Assembly (NCBI RefSeq): GCF_900099965.1
Contig: NZ_FNDJ01000019.1
Span: forward strand, 124,001-188,000
Direction: 5' to 3'
Origin: Nonomuraea jiangxiensis
Lineage (GTDB): Bacteria; Actinomycetota; Actinomycetes; Streptosporangiales; Streptosporangiaceae
DNA length: 64,000 bases
Shown here: in pieces, positions 7,865-16,298 of the stretch
How the letters are laid out: each line of letters starts with the position of its first letter
Position numbering within the stretch: the first letter of the stretch is position 1
The notes under the pieces: model-generated
The model's input: only the letters and a program-made list of their open reading frames with translations
What the model was told of the DNA's origin: nothing
Databases searched by the model: none
Program-made: the position numbers and the translations under genes

Positions 7865-9106
7865 CTATTTCAGGACGTAGCGGATGGGGAGGTGTTTGAG
7901 CCCGCCGACGAACGTGGTGGCGGTCCACTCGGGCTCTCCGTCGAGCTCGACGCTCGCCAGCCTGGGGACGAGCTCGGCGAAGAGCGCGCCGATCTCCATG
8001 CGGGCGAGCGCCGCGCCCATGCAGTAGTGCACCCCGGAGCCGAACGCCAGGTGCCTGTTGGGGGTGCGGCCGACGTCGAAGCGGAAGGGGTGCTCGAAGA
8101 CCTCCTCGTCCCGGTTGGCCGACGGATATGACAGCAGCACCGCCTCGCCCTTCCTGATCGGCGTGCCGCCGACCCGGGTGTCCGCGGAGGCGGTGCGCAT
8201 GAACTCCTTCACCGGGCTCACCCACCGGATCATCTCCTCGGCGGCCGTCGCCATCAGCCCCGGGTCCTCCCGCAGCCGCCGCAGCTCGGCCGGGTGCCGG
8301 ATGAGCGCCTCCAGCCCGCCCGCGATGGTGGAGCTGGTCGTGTCGTGCCCGGCCGTGGCGATGAGGACGTAGTACGAGGCCGCGGCGTTGACCTCCAGCA
8401 GCCGGCCGTCCACCCGGGCGTTGGCGATCTCCGAGGCGAGGTCGCCGGTCGGCCTGGCCCTGCGCTCGGCCGTCAGCTCGTGGAAGTAGGCGAAGAAGTC
8501 CTCCAGCACGGAGGTGTGGCCCTGCGGGGTGCCGCCGCGCCCGGTCTCCTTGTCGTCCTGGCCGAACAGCTCCTGCGTGAGCCGCAGCATCCGCGGGAAG
8601 TCCGACTCCGGCAGGCCCAGCAGGCTGAGGATGACGTAGAGCGGATAGTGCACGGCGACCTGGCGGACGAAGTCGCACGCGCCGCCGTGATCCGCCATCA
8701 GGTCCACGTGACGCCGGGCGAGTTCGCGTACCCGTACGTCGAGGGCGCGCATGGCCTTGGGGCGGAACCAGTCGGCCCCGATCGCGCGCAGGACCCGGTG
8801 CTCCGGGCCGTCCATGTGGACGATGCTCCTGAGCCCGGTCCCCCGCGCCCGGCGCGCTTCGAGCGCGGCGTCGAGGTCCGCGGTCCTCAGCACGGGGCGC
8901 GGGGCGCTGAGCCACAGGGCGTGGTCGCGCTCGATCTCCAGCACGTCGGCGTGGCGAGTGACCGCCCAGAACGGGGTGTAGCCGGGGACGTCCACGTGGT
9001 GCACGGGGGATTCGCGGCGCAGCAGCGTGAGTGCCTCGTGCAGCCGGGCCTCGTCGGTGTGGGCGGCGGGCGTGGCGAACATCCGCCCGGCTTCGCTCAC
9101 GGACAT
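7865..9106 (-). CDS. Cytochrome P450
   Basis: A soluble bacterial P450 of 413 residues. The I-helix oxygen motif is TAGHDTTSS, the K-helix ExxR is within EEMIRWVSP, and the heme loop FGSGVHYCMGAALA carries the thiolate Cys362. All catalytic landmarks are intact. It would hydroxylate or epoxidise a small molecule with ferredoxin partners encoded elsewhere. ATG 9106 (MSVSEAG) is chosen from family length, but no good ribosome site is present; a GTG at 9187 would add 27 residues and reach into the repeat-rich regulatory gap. It is divergent from the ribbon-helix-helix gene at 9241. Confidence 0.9.
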   Translation of the reverse strand: MSVSEAGRMFATPAAHTDEARLHEALTLLRRESPVHHVDVPGYTPFWAVTRHADVLEIERDHALWLSAPRPVLRTADLDAALEARRARGTGLRSIVHMDGPEHRVLRAIGADWFRPKAMRALDVRVRELARRHVDLMADHGGACDFVRQVAVHYPLYVILSLLGLPESDFPRMLRLTQELFGQDDKETGRGGTPQGHTSVLEDFFAYFHELTAERRARPTGDLASEIANARVDGRLLEVNAAASYYVLIATAGHDTTSSTIAGGLEALIRHPAELRRLREDPGLMATAAEEMIRWVSPVKEFMRTASADTRVGGTPIRKGEAVLLSYPSANRDEEVFEHPFRFDVGRTPNRHLAFGSGVHYCMGAALARMEIGALFAELVPRLASVELDGEPEWTATTFVGGLKHLPIRYVLK

Positions 9107-9177
9107 GGTGGGGTCCACGGTGGAGCCATTCCCGCCGCATCGCGTCCTCAAGCCGCTGCCGGCACTTTGACATCGCC

Positions 9178-9244
9178 ATGGCGTCACGTGCCGCCATCAT
9201 CTCGCTTGTGCTGACGCCATGATGGTGTCATGATGACGTCATGG
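9178..9244. promoter_or_regulatory. Operator cluster: 11-bp tandem repeats plus 10-bp inverted repeat
   Basis: Directly before the 9241 gene, ACGCCATGATG (9214-9224), GTGTCATGATG (9225-9235) and a partial ACGTCATGG (9236-9244) form head-to-tail 11-bp repeats that run over the start codon. CATGGCGTCA (9178-9187) and TGACGCCATG (9212-9221) are perfect inverted copies. Short tandem repeats are typical operators of ribbon-helix-helix repressors, which is what the adjacent gene encodes. Confidence 0.6.
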
Positions 9245-9774
9245 ACCTTGCGCCGTATGTCGATCACCTCCGACGCGAACTCGCCATCGCCGCCGGGGCG
9301 GGCGGTGAGGAGGCTCGCGCGCTGGCCGAGCGGCTCGCCGCGACGCTTGAGGCGGCCACCCGGCTCGCAATGCTGGAGGCCCTGTCGGCCGCCGCCGACG
9401 AGATCACCCAGGACCTCGCCCCGGGCTCGGTCGAGGTGCGCCTGCGCGGACGCGATCCCGACTTCGTCGTGACGCGACCGCCGAGCAGCCGATCGCTGGA
9501 AGAGGAGGAGATCGAGGTCGGGCGGGCCGAGCGGCCGCCCGTCCCGCCCCCTTCGCCGGACGCCGACGAGGGCGGGACGTCCCGGATCTCGCTCCGCGTC
9601 CCCGAGCACCTCAAGCCGCGCATCGAGGAGGCGGCCGCCCGGGACGGGCTGTCGACCAACGCCTGGCTCGTCCGCGTCGTCTCCGCCGCGCTCGATCCCG
9701 GCGACGCGGGCCGCCGCCCCGGCCGCGGCGAGCCCCGGCAGACCGGCAACCGCTACAGCGGCTGGGTGCGCTGA
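9241..9774 (+). CDS. Ribbon-helix-helix (Arc/HicB-like) regulator
   Basis: A 177-residue protein. The N-terminal ~85 residues are helical and unrecognised, then an acidic/proline linker, then a ribbon-helix-helix module at ~119-153: SRISLRVPEHLKPRIEEAAA followed by GLSTNAWLVRVVSAAL. The strand-helix-helix pattern matches CopG/Arc/HicB DNA-binding folds. The ATG lies inside a tandem-repeat operator, consistent with autorepression. Its stop overlaps the next start (TGATG), so it is the first gene of the DUF4097-DrrAB-DUF1707 operon and probably its regulator. Confidence 0.7.
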   Translation: MDLAPYVDHLRRELAIAAGAGGEEARALAERLAATLEAATRLAMLEALSAAADEITQDLAPGSVEVRLRGRDPDFVVTRPPSSRSLEEEEIEVGRAERPPVPPPSPDADEGGTSRISLRVPEHLKPRIEEAAARDGLSTNAWLVRVVSAALDPGDAGRRPGRGEPRQTGNRYSGWVR

Positions 9775-10712
9775 TGACCACGCCATCCCATGACGAACGG
9801 ACCACGATGTCGACCTTCGACACCCCCGTACCCATCGTCGCCACCATCGACATGGCGACCGCCACCATCCGGATCAACGCGAGCGACCGCGCCGACACCG
9901 TCGTCGAGGTCCGCCCCAACGACGAGTTCAACGACGCCGACGTGCGGGCCGCCCAGCACACGCACGTCTACTACGCCAACGGCAGGCTCACCGTACGGAC
10001 GGACAGGGAGCAGGCCGGCTCGGCCGGCGGCTGGGGTCTGTCGTTCGACAAGCTGATGGAGTCGCCCACGAACTGGGCGCGTTCGCTGGTGCTCGGCCCC
10101 GGCTCGGTCGACGTGACGATCGACCTGCCGGCGGGCTCCCGCGTGGACGCCAAGGCCGCGGCGAGCCTGCACTGCCAGGGCCCGCTCGGCGAGGTCTCGT
10201 TCACCACCTCCTACGGCGACATCCAGGTCGAGCAGGCCGGCCGGCTACGGCTGAAGAGCACGCACGGCAACATCTCGGTCAGCCGCGCGACCGGGCACAC
10301 CGACGTCACCGCGACCAACGGCGACATCCGCATCGGCGAGATCGACGGCACGGCGGTGGTCAGGACCTCGCACGGCGACGTCCGCCTCGGCGAGGTGACC
10401 GGCGAGCTGCGCCTCAACTCCGCCCACGGTGACACCACCGTCGACCGCGCCCTGGCCGGCGTCGTCGCCAAGACCGCCTACGGCAGCATCCGCATCGGCG
10501 AGGTGGCCTCCGGCTCGGTCGTCGTGGAGACCACCGGCGGCGGCCTGGAGCTCGGCATCCGGCAGGGCACCGCCGCGTGGCTGGACGTGAGCTCGAAATA
10601 CGGCAGCGTGGACGTCTCCCTGGACTCCAGCGACGGTCCCGGCCAGGCAGATCAGGTCGTCGAAGTGCGGGCGCACACCGCCTACGGCGACATCGTCATC
10701 CACCGTTCCTGA
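9774..10712 (+). CDS. DUF4097-family beta-helix-like repeat protein
   Basis: A 312-residue protein built from short beta-strand repeats with recurrent GDI and GDV turns (TSYGDIQVEQ, THGNISVSRA, TNGDIRIGEI, SHGDVRLGEV, TAYGSIRIGEV), the DUF4097 pattern expected to fold as a right-handed beta solenoid. No signal peptide or membrane segment is seen. Members often sit beside ABC exporters or stress-response genes; molecular role unknown. It overlaps the upstream regulator by one base and is followed 17 bases later by the ABC ATPase. Confidence 0.85.
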   Translation: MTTPSHDERTTMSTFDTPVPIVATIDMATATIRINASDRADTVVEVRPNDEFNDADVRAAQHTHVYYANGRLTVRTDREQAGSAGGWGLSFDKLMESPTNWARSLVLGPGSVDVTIDLPAGSRVDAKAAASLHCQGPLGEVSFTTSYGDIQVEQAGRLRLKSTHGNISVSRATGHTDVTATNGDIRIGEIDGTAVVRTSHGDVRLGEVTGELRLNSAHGDTTVDRALAGVVAKTAYGSIRIGEVASGSVVVETTGGGLELGIRQGTAAWLDVSSKYGSVDVSLDSSDGPGQADQVVEVRAHTAYGDIVIHRS

Positions 10713-10729
10713 CAACCAAGGAGATCCCC

Positions 10730-11695
10730 ATGCCAGCCGCGATCACGGCCGAGGGCCTGGTCAAGAAGTACGGCGACGTGGTCGCCCTCGACGGGATGGA
10801 GCTGACCGTCCCCGAGGGGACGGTGTTCGGGCTGCTCGGCCCCAACGGCGCCGGAAAGACCACCACGGTTCGCATCCTGACCACATTGCTGACGCCGGAC
10901 GCCGGGCACGCGACGGTGGCCGGGTTCGACGTCGTCCGGGACGCGCGCCGGCTGCGCGCCCACATCGGCGCCTCCGGCCAGTACGCCGCCGTCGACGACC
11001 ACCTCACCGGCGCCGAGAACCTGGAGATGGTCGGCCGCCTCTACCACCTGGGCGTCAAGCGCAGCCGGCAGCGCGCCCGCGACCTGCTGGACCGCTTCGA
11101 CCTGACCGAGGCGGCCGACCGCCCCGTGCAGGGCTACTCGGGCGGCATGCGCCGCCGGCTGGACCTGGCCGGCGCGCTGGTCGCCACCCCGCCGGTGCTG
11201 TTCCTCGACGAGCCTACGACCGGCCTGGACCCGCGCGCCCGGGCGAGCCTGTGGGAGGTCATCGCCGAGCTCGTCGCCGACGGCACCACGGTGCTGCTCA
11301 CCACCCAGTACATGGAGGAGGCCGACCGGCTCGCCGACCGCATCGCGGTGGTCGACCACGGCCGGGTGATCGCGCTCGGCACCGCCGACCAGCTCAAGGA
11401 CCAGGTCGGCGGCGACCGCATCGAGCTGTCGGTGACGAGCGCGGCCGACCTGGAGACCGCCCGGCGGATGCTGGCGCCGCTGGCCGTCGGCGACATGCAG
11501 CTCGACCCCACCGCCCTCCAGGTGACGATCCCGGTCATCGGTGGCGCCGCCGCCCTGACCAGCGCGCTCGGCCACCTGGCCGCCGAGCGGATCGCCGTAC
11601 GCGATGCCGGGCTGCGCCGGCCGACCCTCGACGACGTGTTCCTCACCCTCACGGGACACGAGACCGACGAAACCAGCAAGGAGACCGTGCGATGA
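10730..11695 (+). CDS. DrrA-type ABC exporter ATP-binding protein
   Basis: A 321-residue nucleotide-binding protein. Walker A GPNGAGKTTT (~34-43), Q-loop region HIGASGQYA, signature YSGGMRRRLDLA, Walker B VLFLDEPTTGLD and the H-loop LTTQYMEEADRLAD are all present. The C-terminal extension of ~100 residues is the DrrA-type tail. It energises the permease encoded next, whose ATG overlaps this stop (ATGA). The ribosome site AAGGAG precedes ATG 10730. DrrAB pairs export hydrophobic drugs such as anthracyclines; the substrate here is unknown. Confidence 0.92.
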   Translation: MPAAITAEGLVKKYGDVVALDGMELTVPEGTVFGLLGPNGAGKTTTVRILTTLLTPDAGHATVAGFDVVRDARRLRAHIGASGQYAAVDDHLTGAENLEMVGRLYHLGVKRSRQRARDLLDRFDLTEAADRPVQGYSGGMRRRLDLAGALVATPPVLFLDEPTTGLDPRARASLWEVIAELVADGTTVLLTTQYMEEADRLADRIAVVDHGRVIALGTADQLKDQVGGDRIELSVTSAADLETARRMLAPLAVGDMQLDPTALQVTIPVIGGAAALTSALGHLAAERIAVRDAGLRRPTLDDVFLTLTGHETDETSKETVR

Positions 11696-12495
11696 ACTCC
11701 CTCCAGGTCGCGTTCGCCGACGGCATGACGATCGCCAAGCGCAACGCGCTGAAGATCAGACGAGCACCCGACCTGCTGGGCGGCGTGATCATGCTGCCGG
11801 TCGTGTTCGTGCTGCTGTTCACCTACGTCTTCGGCAGCATGATCGAGCTGCCCGGCCTGTCATACGCCGAATACATGCTTCCCGGCATCTTCGTCATGAC
11901 GATCACCTCCAGCGCCCAGATCACCGGCTACACCCTCACCCAGGACCTGCAGAAGGGCATCTTCGACCGGTTCCGCACCCTGCCGATGTCACCCTCGGCG
12001 GTGCTGACCGGCCAGACCGTCAGCGACCTGATCATGAACGTGACCAGCATCGTCACGATGGCGCTGGTGGGGCTGCTGGTCGGATGGCGCATCCACAGCT
12101 CGCCGCTCGAAGCGCTGCTGGGCTTCGGGTTGCTGCTGCTGTTCGCGTACGCGTTCTCCTGGGTGACGGCGACGGTCGCGCTGGCCCTGCGCACGCCGGA
12201 GATCTTCAACAACATCGCCACCCTCGTGTCGCTCCCGCTGGTCTTCCTGTCCAACGCCTTCGTCGACAGCACGCGCCTGCCCGGGCCGCTGCAGGCGGTG
12301 GCCGAGTGGAACCCCGTCTCCACGTTCATCCAGGCCGCACGGGTGCTGTTCGGCAACGCCAGCTCCGCCCTGCCCGCGCCGTCCGCCTGGCCGCTGCGGC
12401 ACGCGGTGCCGGTGTCGTTGCTGTGGTCGGTCGTGCTCCTGGCCGTGTTCGTGCCGCTGGCCACGAGGCTGTACAAGAGGGCGGTAAGCCGGTGA
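11692..12495 (+). CDS. DrrB-type ABC-2 permease
   Basis: A 267-residue integral membrane protein with about six predicted segments: near 33-52 (MLPVVFVLLFTYVFG), 60-85, 110-130, 138-165, 170-190 and 240-260. The cytoplasmic loop GIFDRFRTLPMSPSAVLTG is the ABC-2 family signature that contacts the ATPase. It forms the exporter with the upstream DrrA-like protein. Start and stop both overlap neighbours (ATGA, GTGA), so translation is coupled through the operon. Confidence 0.9.
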   Translation: MNSLQVAFADGMTIAKRNALKIRRAPDLLGGVIMLPVVFVLLFTYVFGSMIELPGLSYAEYMLPGIFVMTITSSAQITGYTLTQDLQKGIFDRFRTLPMSPSAVLTGQTVSDLIMNVTSIVTMALVGLLVGWRIHSSPLEALLGFGLLLLFAYAFSWVTATVALALRTPEIFNNIATLVSLPLVFLSNAFVDSTRLPGPLQAVAEWNPVSTFIQAARVLFGNASSALPAPSAWPLRHAVPVSLLWSVVLLAVFVPLATRLYKRAVSR

Positions 12496-13010
12496 ACCGC
12501 CTGCCGGCGCACCTGTCCGAGCGGGATCGCGAGCAGGCGGTGGAGCTGGTCCAGCAGGCGTACGCCGAGGGCCGGCTCGACCCCGCCGAGCTGGAGCGGC
12601 GGCTCGATCTCGCGCTCACCGCCACCTCCGCCCAGGAGCTGGAGCCGATCCTCGGCGACCTGCCGGACGAGGTGGTCCGGCTCCGGTCCACCGGCGGGCG
12701 CGTCACCCGGGCCGGCGACTGGCAGGTGCCCCGCCGCCTGCACATCGAGTCCGAGTTCGGCAAGGTGCGCCTCGACCTGTCCGAGGCCCGCATCCCTTAC
12801 CCGCGGATCGACATCGAGCTCCGGCTCGCGCACGGCGGCGCCACGATCCTCCTGCCCGCCGGCGCGAGCGCGAACGTCGACGGAGTGCGCACCGAATGGG
12901 GCCGCGTGACATGCAAGGCGGCGGGACGCCCACGTCCGGGCGGGCTGCACGTCCAGATCTCCGGCGAGCTTCCCTTCGGCCGCCTGACGGTCCGCACCAC
13001 GCGCCGGTGA
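12492..13010 (+). CDS. DUF1707 domain protein
   Basis: A 172-residue protein. The N-terminal DUF1707 domain (~6-60) reads LSERDREQAVELVQQAYAEG and LDPAELERRLDLALTA; the C-terminal half is a short beta-rich domain (LHIESEFGKVRLDLSEA, later GELPFGRLTVRT) like the cell-wall-active antibiotics response C-terminal domain. It has no membrane segment. DUF1707 proteins are an actinobacterial family, often near envelope-stress or transport genes. GTG 12492 overlaps the permease stop. It closes the operon. Confidence 0.8.
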   Translation: MNRLPAHLSERDREQAVELVQQAYAEGRLDPAELERRLDLALTATSAQELEPILGDLPDEVVRLRSTGGRVTRAGDWQVPRRLHIESEFGKVRLDLSEARIPYPRIDIELRLAHGGATILLPAGASANVDGVRTEWGRVTCKAAGRPRPGGLHVQISGELPFGRLTVRTTRR

Positions 13011-13086
13011 CGAAGCGGACCTACCCGCACGGGAATGTGGCGCGGCGCACGATACCTGTTAACTTTCCTGACAGTCCGGCGTCCAT

Positions 13087-13109
13087 CTCGCCGACTTACC
13101 GTCGGCGAG
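13087..13109 (+). promoter_or_regulatory. Perfect 9-bp hairpin in the leader of the PhoX-like gene
   Basis: CTCGCCGAC-ttacc-GTCGGCGAG ends 12 bases before the AAAGGAGG ribosome site of the 13137 gene. No U-tract follows, so a leader or mRNA-stability element is as likely as a terminator of the upstream operon. Confidence 0.45.
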
Positions 13110-13136
13110 GCTGCACCCCCCAAAGGAGGTTCGTCG

Positions 13137-14294
13137 ATGGAACGTCGTAATTTCCTGCGCGCTTCGGTGCTCGGCGCGAGCACCGTCGCCTTCTCCGGAA
13201 GTCTGTGGCGTGGCACCGCCTTCGCCGCCCCCGCCCAGAACGCCACCGGCCCCTACGGCCCGCTGCAGGCCGCCGACGCCAACGGCATCCAGTTGCCGGC
13301 CGGCTTCACCAGCCAGGTGATCGCCCGCTCCGGCCAGGCCGTCCCCGGCACGTCCTACACCTGGCACAACGCTCCCGACGGAGGCGCCTGCTTCGCGGAC
13401 GGCAGCGGCTGGATCTACGTGTCCAACTCCGAGATCAACCCCAATGGCGGCGCCTCCGCCCTCCGGTTCAACTCCAGCGGCACGGTCACGTCGGCGTACC
13501 GGATCCTGTCCGGCACCCGGACGAACTGCGCGGGCGGGAAGACCCCGTGGAACACGTGGCTGTCGTGCGAGGAGGTCGACCGGGGCTTCGTCTACGAGAC
13601 CTACCCGTTCGGCGGCACCGCCGTCCAGCGGCCCGCGATGGGCCGGTTCAAGCACGAGGCCGCCGCCGCCGATCCGGTGCGGCAGGTGGTCTACCTCACC
13701 GAGGACGAGACGAACGGGCGTTTCTACCGGTTCATCCCGACGACCTGGGGTGACCTGTCGTCCGGCACCCTTCAGGTCCTCGTGGCGGGGTCGGCCACCT
13801 CGGGCTCGTTCACCTGGGCCAACGTCCCTGACCCTGACGGGTCGCCGACGGCGACGCGGAGCCAGGTGTCCGGGTCCAAGTCGTTCAACGGCGGCGAGGG
13901 CTGCCACTACGCCGACGACACGGTCTGGTTCACCACCAAGGGCGACAACCGGGTGTGGCAGGTCAACCTGGCGAACAGCACCTACGAACTCGCCTACGAC
14001 GACAGCCTCGTCAGCCCCGGCACCCCGCCGCTCACCGGCGTCGACAACGTCACCGGCTCCACCTACGGCGATCTCTACGTGGCCGAGGACGGCGGCAACA
14101 TGGAGATCTGCCTGATCACCCCGGACGACAAGATCTCCCCGTTCCTCCGGATCACCGGCCAGGGTTCGTCGGAGATCACCGGGCCGGCCTTCAACCCCGC
14201 CGGCAACCGGCTCTACTTCTCCTCCCAGCGCGGCACCTCGGGATCGTCGTCCGGCGGGATCACCTACTGCGTGACCGGTCCGTTCCGCACCTGA
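13137..14294 (+). CDS. Tat-exported PhoX-like (DUF839) protein
   Basis: A 385-residue protein with a twin-arginine signal (MERRNFLRASVLGAS, cleavage near AFAAP at ~30), so it should be exported folded. The mature part resembles the PhoX/DUF839 beta-propeller phosphatases: TPWNTWLSCEEVDRGFVYE, FKHEAAAADPV, YLTEDETNGRFYRFIP, EGCHYADDTVWFTTK, DNVTGSTYGDLYVAEDG. PhoX enzymes are calcium/iron-dependent alkaline phosphatases, but this copy is shorter than classic PhoX and the metal ligands were not checked one by one. A strong AAAGGAGG precedes the ATG. It stands alone, convergent with the FAD monooxygenase. Confidence 0.8.
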   Translation: MERRNFLRASVLGASTVAFSGSLWRGTAFAAPAQNATGPYGPLQAADANGIQLPAGFTSQVIARSGQAVPGTSYTWHNAPDGGACFADGSGWIYVSNSEINPNGGASALRFNSSGTVTSAYRILSGTRTNCAGGKTPWNTWLSCEEVDRGFVYETYPFGGTAVQRPAMGRFKHEAAAADPVRQVVYLTEDETNGRFYRFIPTTWGDLSSGTLQVLVAGSATSGSFTWANVPDPDGSPTATRSQVSGSKSFNGGEGCHYADDTVWFTTKGDNRVWQVNLANSTYELAYDDSLVSPGTPPLTGVDNVTGSTYGDLYVAEDGGNMEICLITPDDKISPFLRITGQGSSEITGPAFNPAGNRLYFSSQRGTSGSSSGGITYCVTGPFRT

Positions 14295-14307
14295 GCCACC
14301 GGCCGGG

Positions 14308-15627
14308 TCAGCGCTCGCCGAACACCGCCCGGCCGAGGGGCGGGACGGCCCCGCAGCTGCGGAAGAACCAGCGGGTCGCCGCCCGCCTCAACGGGCTGCG
14401 GTCGATCGCGGCGCCGGTGTTGCGCACGACCTCGCGTACGGTGTCGAAGCCGTGGTGCAGCATGTCCGCCTCGTAGGCGTGCAACGCCCGGTGCAGCGGC
14501 TCCTCGCCGCGGTCGGCCGCGGTGAGCGCGGCGCAGAGCCGGTGCGCGTCCCGCAGAGCGGTGTTGCCGCCGAGCCCGCCGACCGGGGGCATGTGGTGAA
14601 CGGCGTCGCCGAGCCCGGTGACGTTGCCCGTCTCCCATGGCCGGAGTGGCTCGGCGGCGCTGAACTCGGTCCGGTAGAGGGTGTCCGGGGTCGAGTCGGC
14701 GAGCAGCCGGCGCAGGTCGGGATGCCACCCGGCGGTCCGCCGGGCCAGCATCTCGCGCACCGCGGCCGGGTCGGCCCGGGTCTCCGCCGTGAAGCCCGGC
14801 AGCGCGTCGCGGTGCGCGATGAAGGCCCACAACACGTAGTCGTCGTCGTGCGAGTCCGCCAGCAGGTGCTCCGGCTCCAGCCCGAGCGCGCGTACGCGGT
14901 CGCCGAGCCTGGCGGTGATCGCCGCCGGTTGCTCGCGCCGGCGGAAGATCGCCGTGAACAGGAAGTCCTGGCGTGGCCAGAAGACGTTCATGCCGGTCAG
15001 CAGCCGCTCCGGCAGCCATCGCCGGTTCTCCTCGGTGAGGAAGAGCTTGCCGGCCACGGCCGTCGCCGGCAGCGTGGTGCGGCCGGCCTCGGGATGGAGT
15101 TGTCCCCACACCCGGGAGTTGGCGCCGTCGGCCGCGACGAGCACGTCGGCGCTCGCGGTGGTCCCGTCGGCGAACTTCGCCGTGACCGTCCCGTCCGCCT
15201 CCCGGGCGAAGCCGGTGCACTCCTTGCCGAAGCGGACGACGTCGTCCAGGCCGGCCAGCAGCAGCTTGCGCAGGGTGACGCGGCTGACCGCGTGCCGGCC
15301 GGCCGTCGGATCCAGTGGGTCCGGCTCCCGGCCGTCCTGGCCGATGCGGACGAGCGGTCGCATCCGCTCGTCGAGGAAGCTGATCCCGGGTCCCGGGTCG
15401 CCCGCGGTGGCCACCAGCACCTCCCACAGGGCGGGCGGCAGGCAGGCGTGCAGGGCGGTGCTCCCGGTGGGTTCGATGTTCAGCCGGAAACCCTGGAGCC
15501 GCGAGTCGGCGGTGCGGTCCCGTTCGTACACGGTGACGTTAATAGAGGCTCGCCGCAGGCCCTGCGCCAGGCAGAGGCCGCCGATCCCGCCGCCGATCAC
15601 GGCAACGTGCGAAAGCCGAGAGGACAT
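14308..15627 (-). CDS. FAD-dependent aromatic hydroxylase-type monooxygenase
   Basis: A 439-residue flavoprotein of the PHBH fold. The N-terminal dinucleotide site is VAVIGGGIGGLCLAQGL (~8-24), followed by ER for the FAD ribose; the middle motif VLVAADGANSRVW (DG motif) and the late GLGDAVHHMPPVGGLGGNTA (GD motif) complete FAD/NAD(P)H binding. It likely hydroxylates a small molecule using NAD(P)H. It lies 38 bases downstream of a PadR gene on the same strand, suggesting a detoxification or tailoring enzyme under PadR control. Substrate unknown. Confidence 0.88.
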   Translation of the reverse strand: MSSRLSHVAVIGGGIGGLCLAQGLRRASINVTVYERDRTADSRLQGFRLNIEPTGSTALHACLPPALWEVLVATAGDPGPGISFLDERMRPLVRIGQDGREPDPLDPTAGRHAVSRVTLRKLLLAGLDDVVRFGKECTGFAREADGTVTAKFADGTTASADVLVAADGANSRVWGQLHPEAGRTTLPATAVAGKLFLTEENRRWLPERLLTGMNVFWPRQDFLFTAIFRRREQPAAITARLGDRVRALGLEPEHLLADSHDDDYVLWAFIAHRDALPGFTAETRADPAAVREMLARRTAGWHPDLRRLLADSTPDTLYRTEFSAAEPLRPWETGNVTGLGDAVHHMPPVGGLGGNTALRDAHRLCAALTAADRGEEPLHRALHAYEADMLHHGFDTVREVVRNTGAAIDRSPLRRAATRWFFRSCGAVPPLGRAVFGER

Positions 15628-15665
15628 ACGTTCTCACCTTCTAGGTAGGGGGCGCGCCCGTGTTG

Positions 15666-16202
15666 TCACGCCGGGTGCGCGAGCTCGGCGAGCAAGCGGT
15701 CGTGCCAGGTCAGCTCCGTCTCCAGCCGCATCAGGGTGTAGTCGAAGGCGACGGCCTCCAGCCTGGTCAGGTGCGGCTCGGCCTCGACGCGCAGATTGCG
15801 CCAGAAGCCGACCTGCGTGGCGTAGGAGTCGCGCCGCCGCTGGACGGCCGTGCGCAGCTCGTCGGGGCCGATCTCGCCGCCGTGCAGGAGCACCAGCTGG
15901 ATCGGGTCCGGCCGGAGCTTCGTGTCGGCGAGAACCGACCTGATCAGCGAGACCAGCTCGGCGCGGCCCTTGTCGGTGATGCCGTACACCGTGCGGGCGG
16001 GGAGGTTGCCCTCCTGCTCCGTGCGAACCACCTCGACCACGCCTTCGTCCGCCATCCGGCGCAGCGCGCCGTACAACGATCCGGGCTTGACGTCCGCCCA
16101 CAGCTCGACCCGGTCCATCTGGGCGGCGGCCCGCATCTTGTGGCCGTGCATGGGGCCGCCATCCGCCAGAGCGCCGAGGATGAAAAGACGAGTTGCTCGC
16201 AT
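15666..16202 (-). CDS. PadR-family transcriptional regulator
   Basis: A 178-residue protein. The winged helix (~1-85) has LFILGALADGGPMHGHKM, VKPGSLYGALRRMADEGVV and RTVYGITDKGRAEL; the C-terminal ~90 residues are the helical dimerisation domain. ATG 16202 (MRATRLF) matches the family; an in-frame ATG 36 bases upstream would add 12 residues but would run through the tandem GAGTACTC sites. PadR proteins repress nearby efflux or detoxification genes until bound by a ligand. Likely target is the FAD monooxygenase and its own promoter. Confidence 0.88.
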   Translation of the reverse strand: MRATRLFILGALADGGPMHGHKMRAAAQMDRVELWADVKPGSLYGALRRMADEGVVEVVRTEQEGNLPARTVYGITDKGRAELVSLIRSVLADTKLRPDPIQLVLLHGGEIGPDELRTAVQRRRDSYATQVGFWRNLRVEAEPHLTRLEAVAFDYTLMRLETELTWHDRLLAELAHPA

Positions 16203-16204
16203 AT

Positions 16205-16226
16205 GAGTACTCAAACACGAGTACTC
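16205..16226. promoter_or_regulatory. Tandem GAGTACTC palindromes, candidate PadR operator
   Basis: Two identical 8-bp palindromes (16205-16212 and 16219-16226), 14 bp centre to centre, immediately upstream of the PadR start. The spacing suits two dimers on nearby DNA faces. Operator function is inferred. Confidence 0.6.
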
Positions 16227-16260
16227 CTGCTCGCGCAAGGCGAACCTTTTATCCGGCTAC

Positions 16261-16298
16261 TTGACATGGGAGCGCAAGTACTTGCTATTGTCCGTCAA
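16261..16298 (+). promoter_or_regulatory. Leaderless promoter with GCAAGTACTTGC operator
   Basis: TTGACA (16261-16266), a 19-bp spacer and TATTGT (16286-16291) end seven bases before the GTG at 16299, placing the transcript start at or next to the start codon. A perfect 12-bp palindrome GCAAGTACTTGC (16274-16285) fills the spacer, where a bound repressor would block RNA polymerase. Confidence 0.55.
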
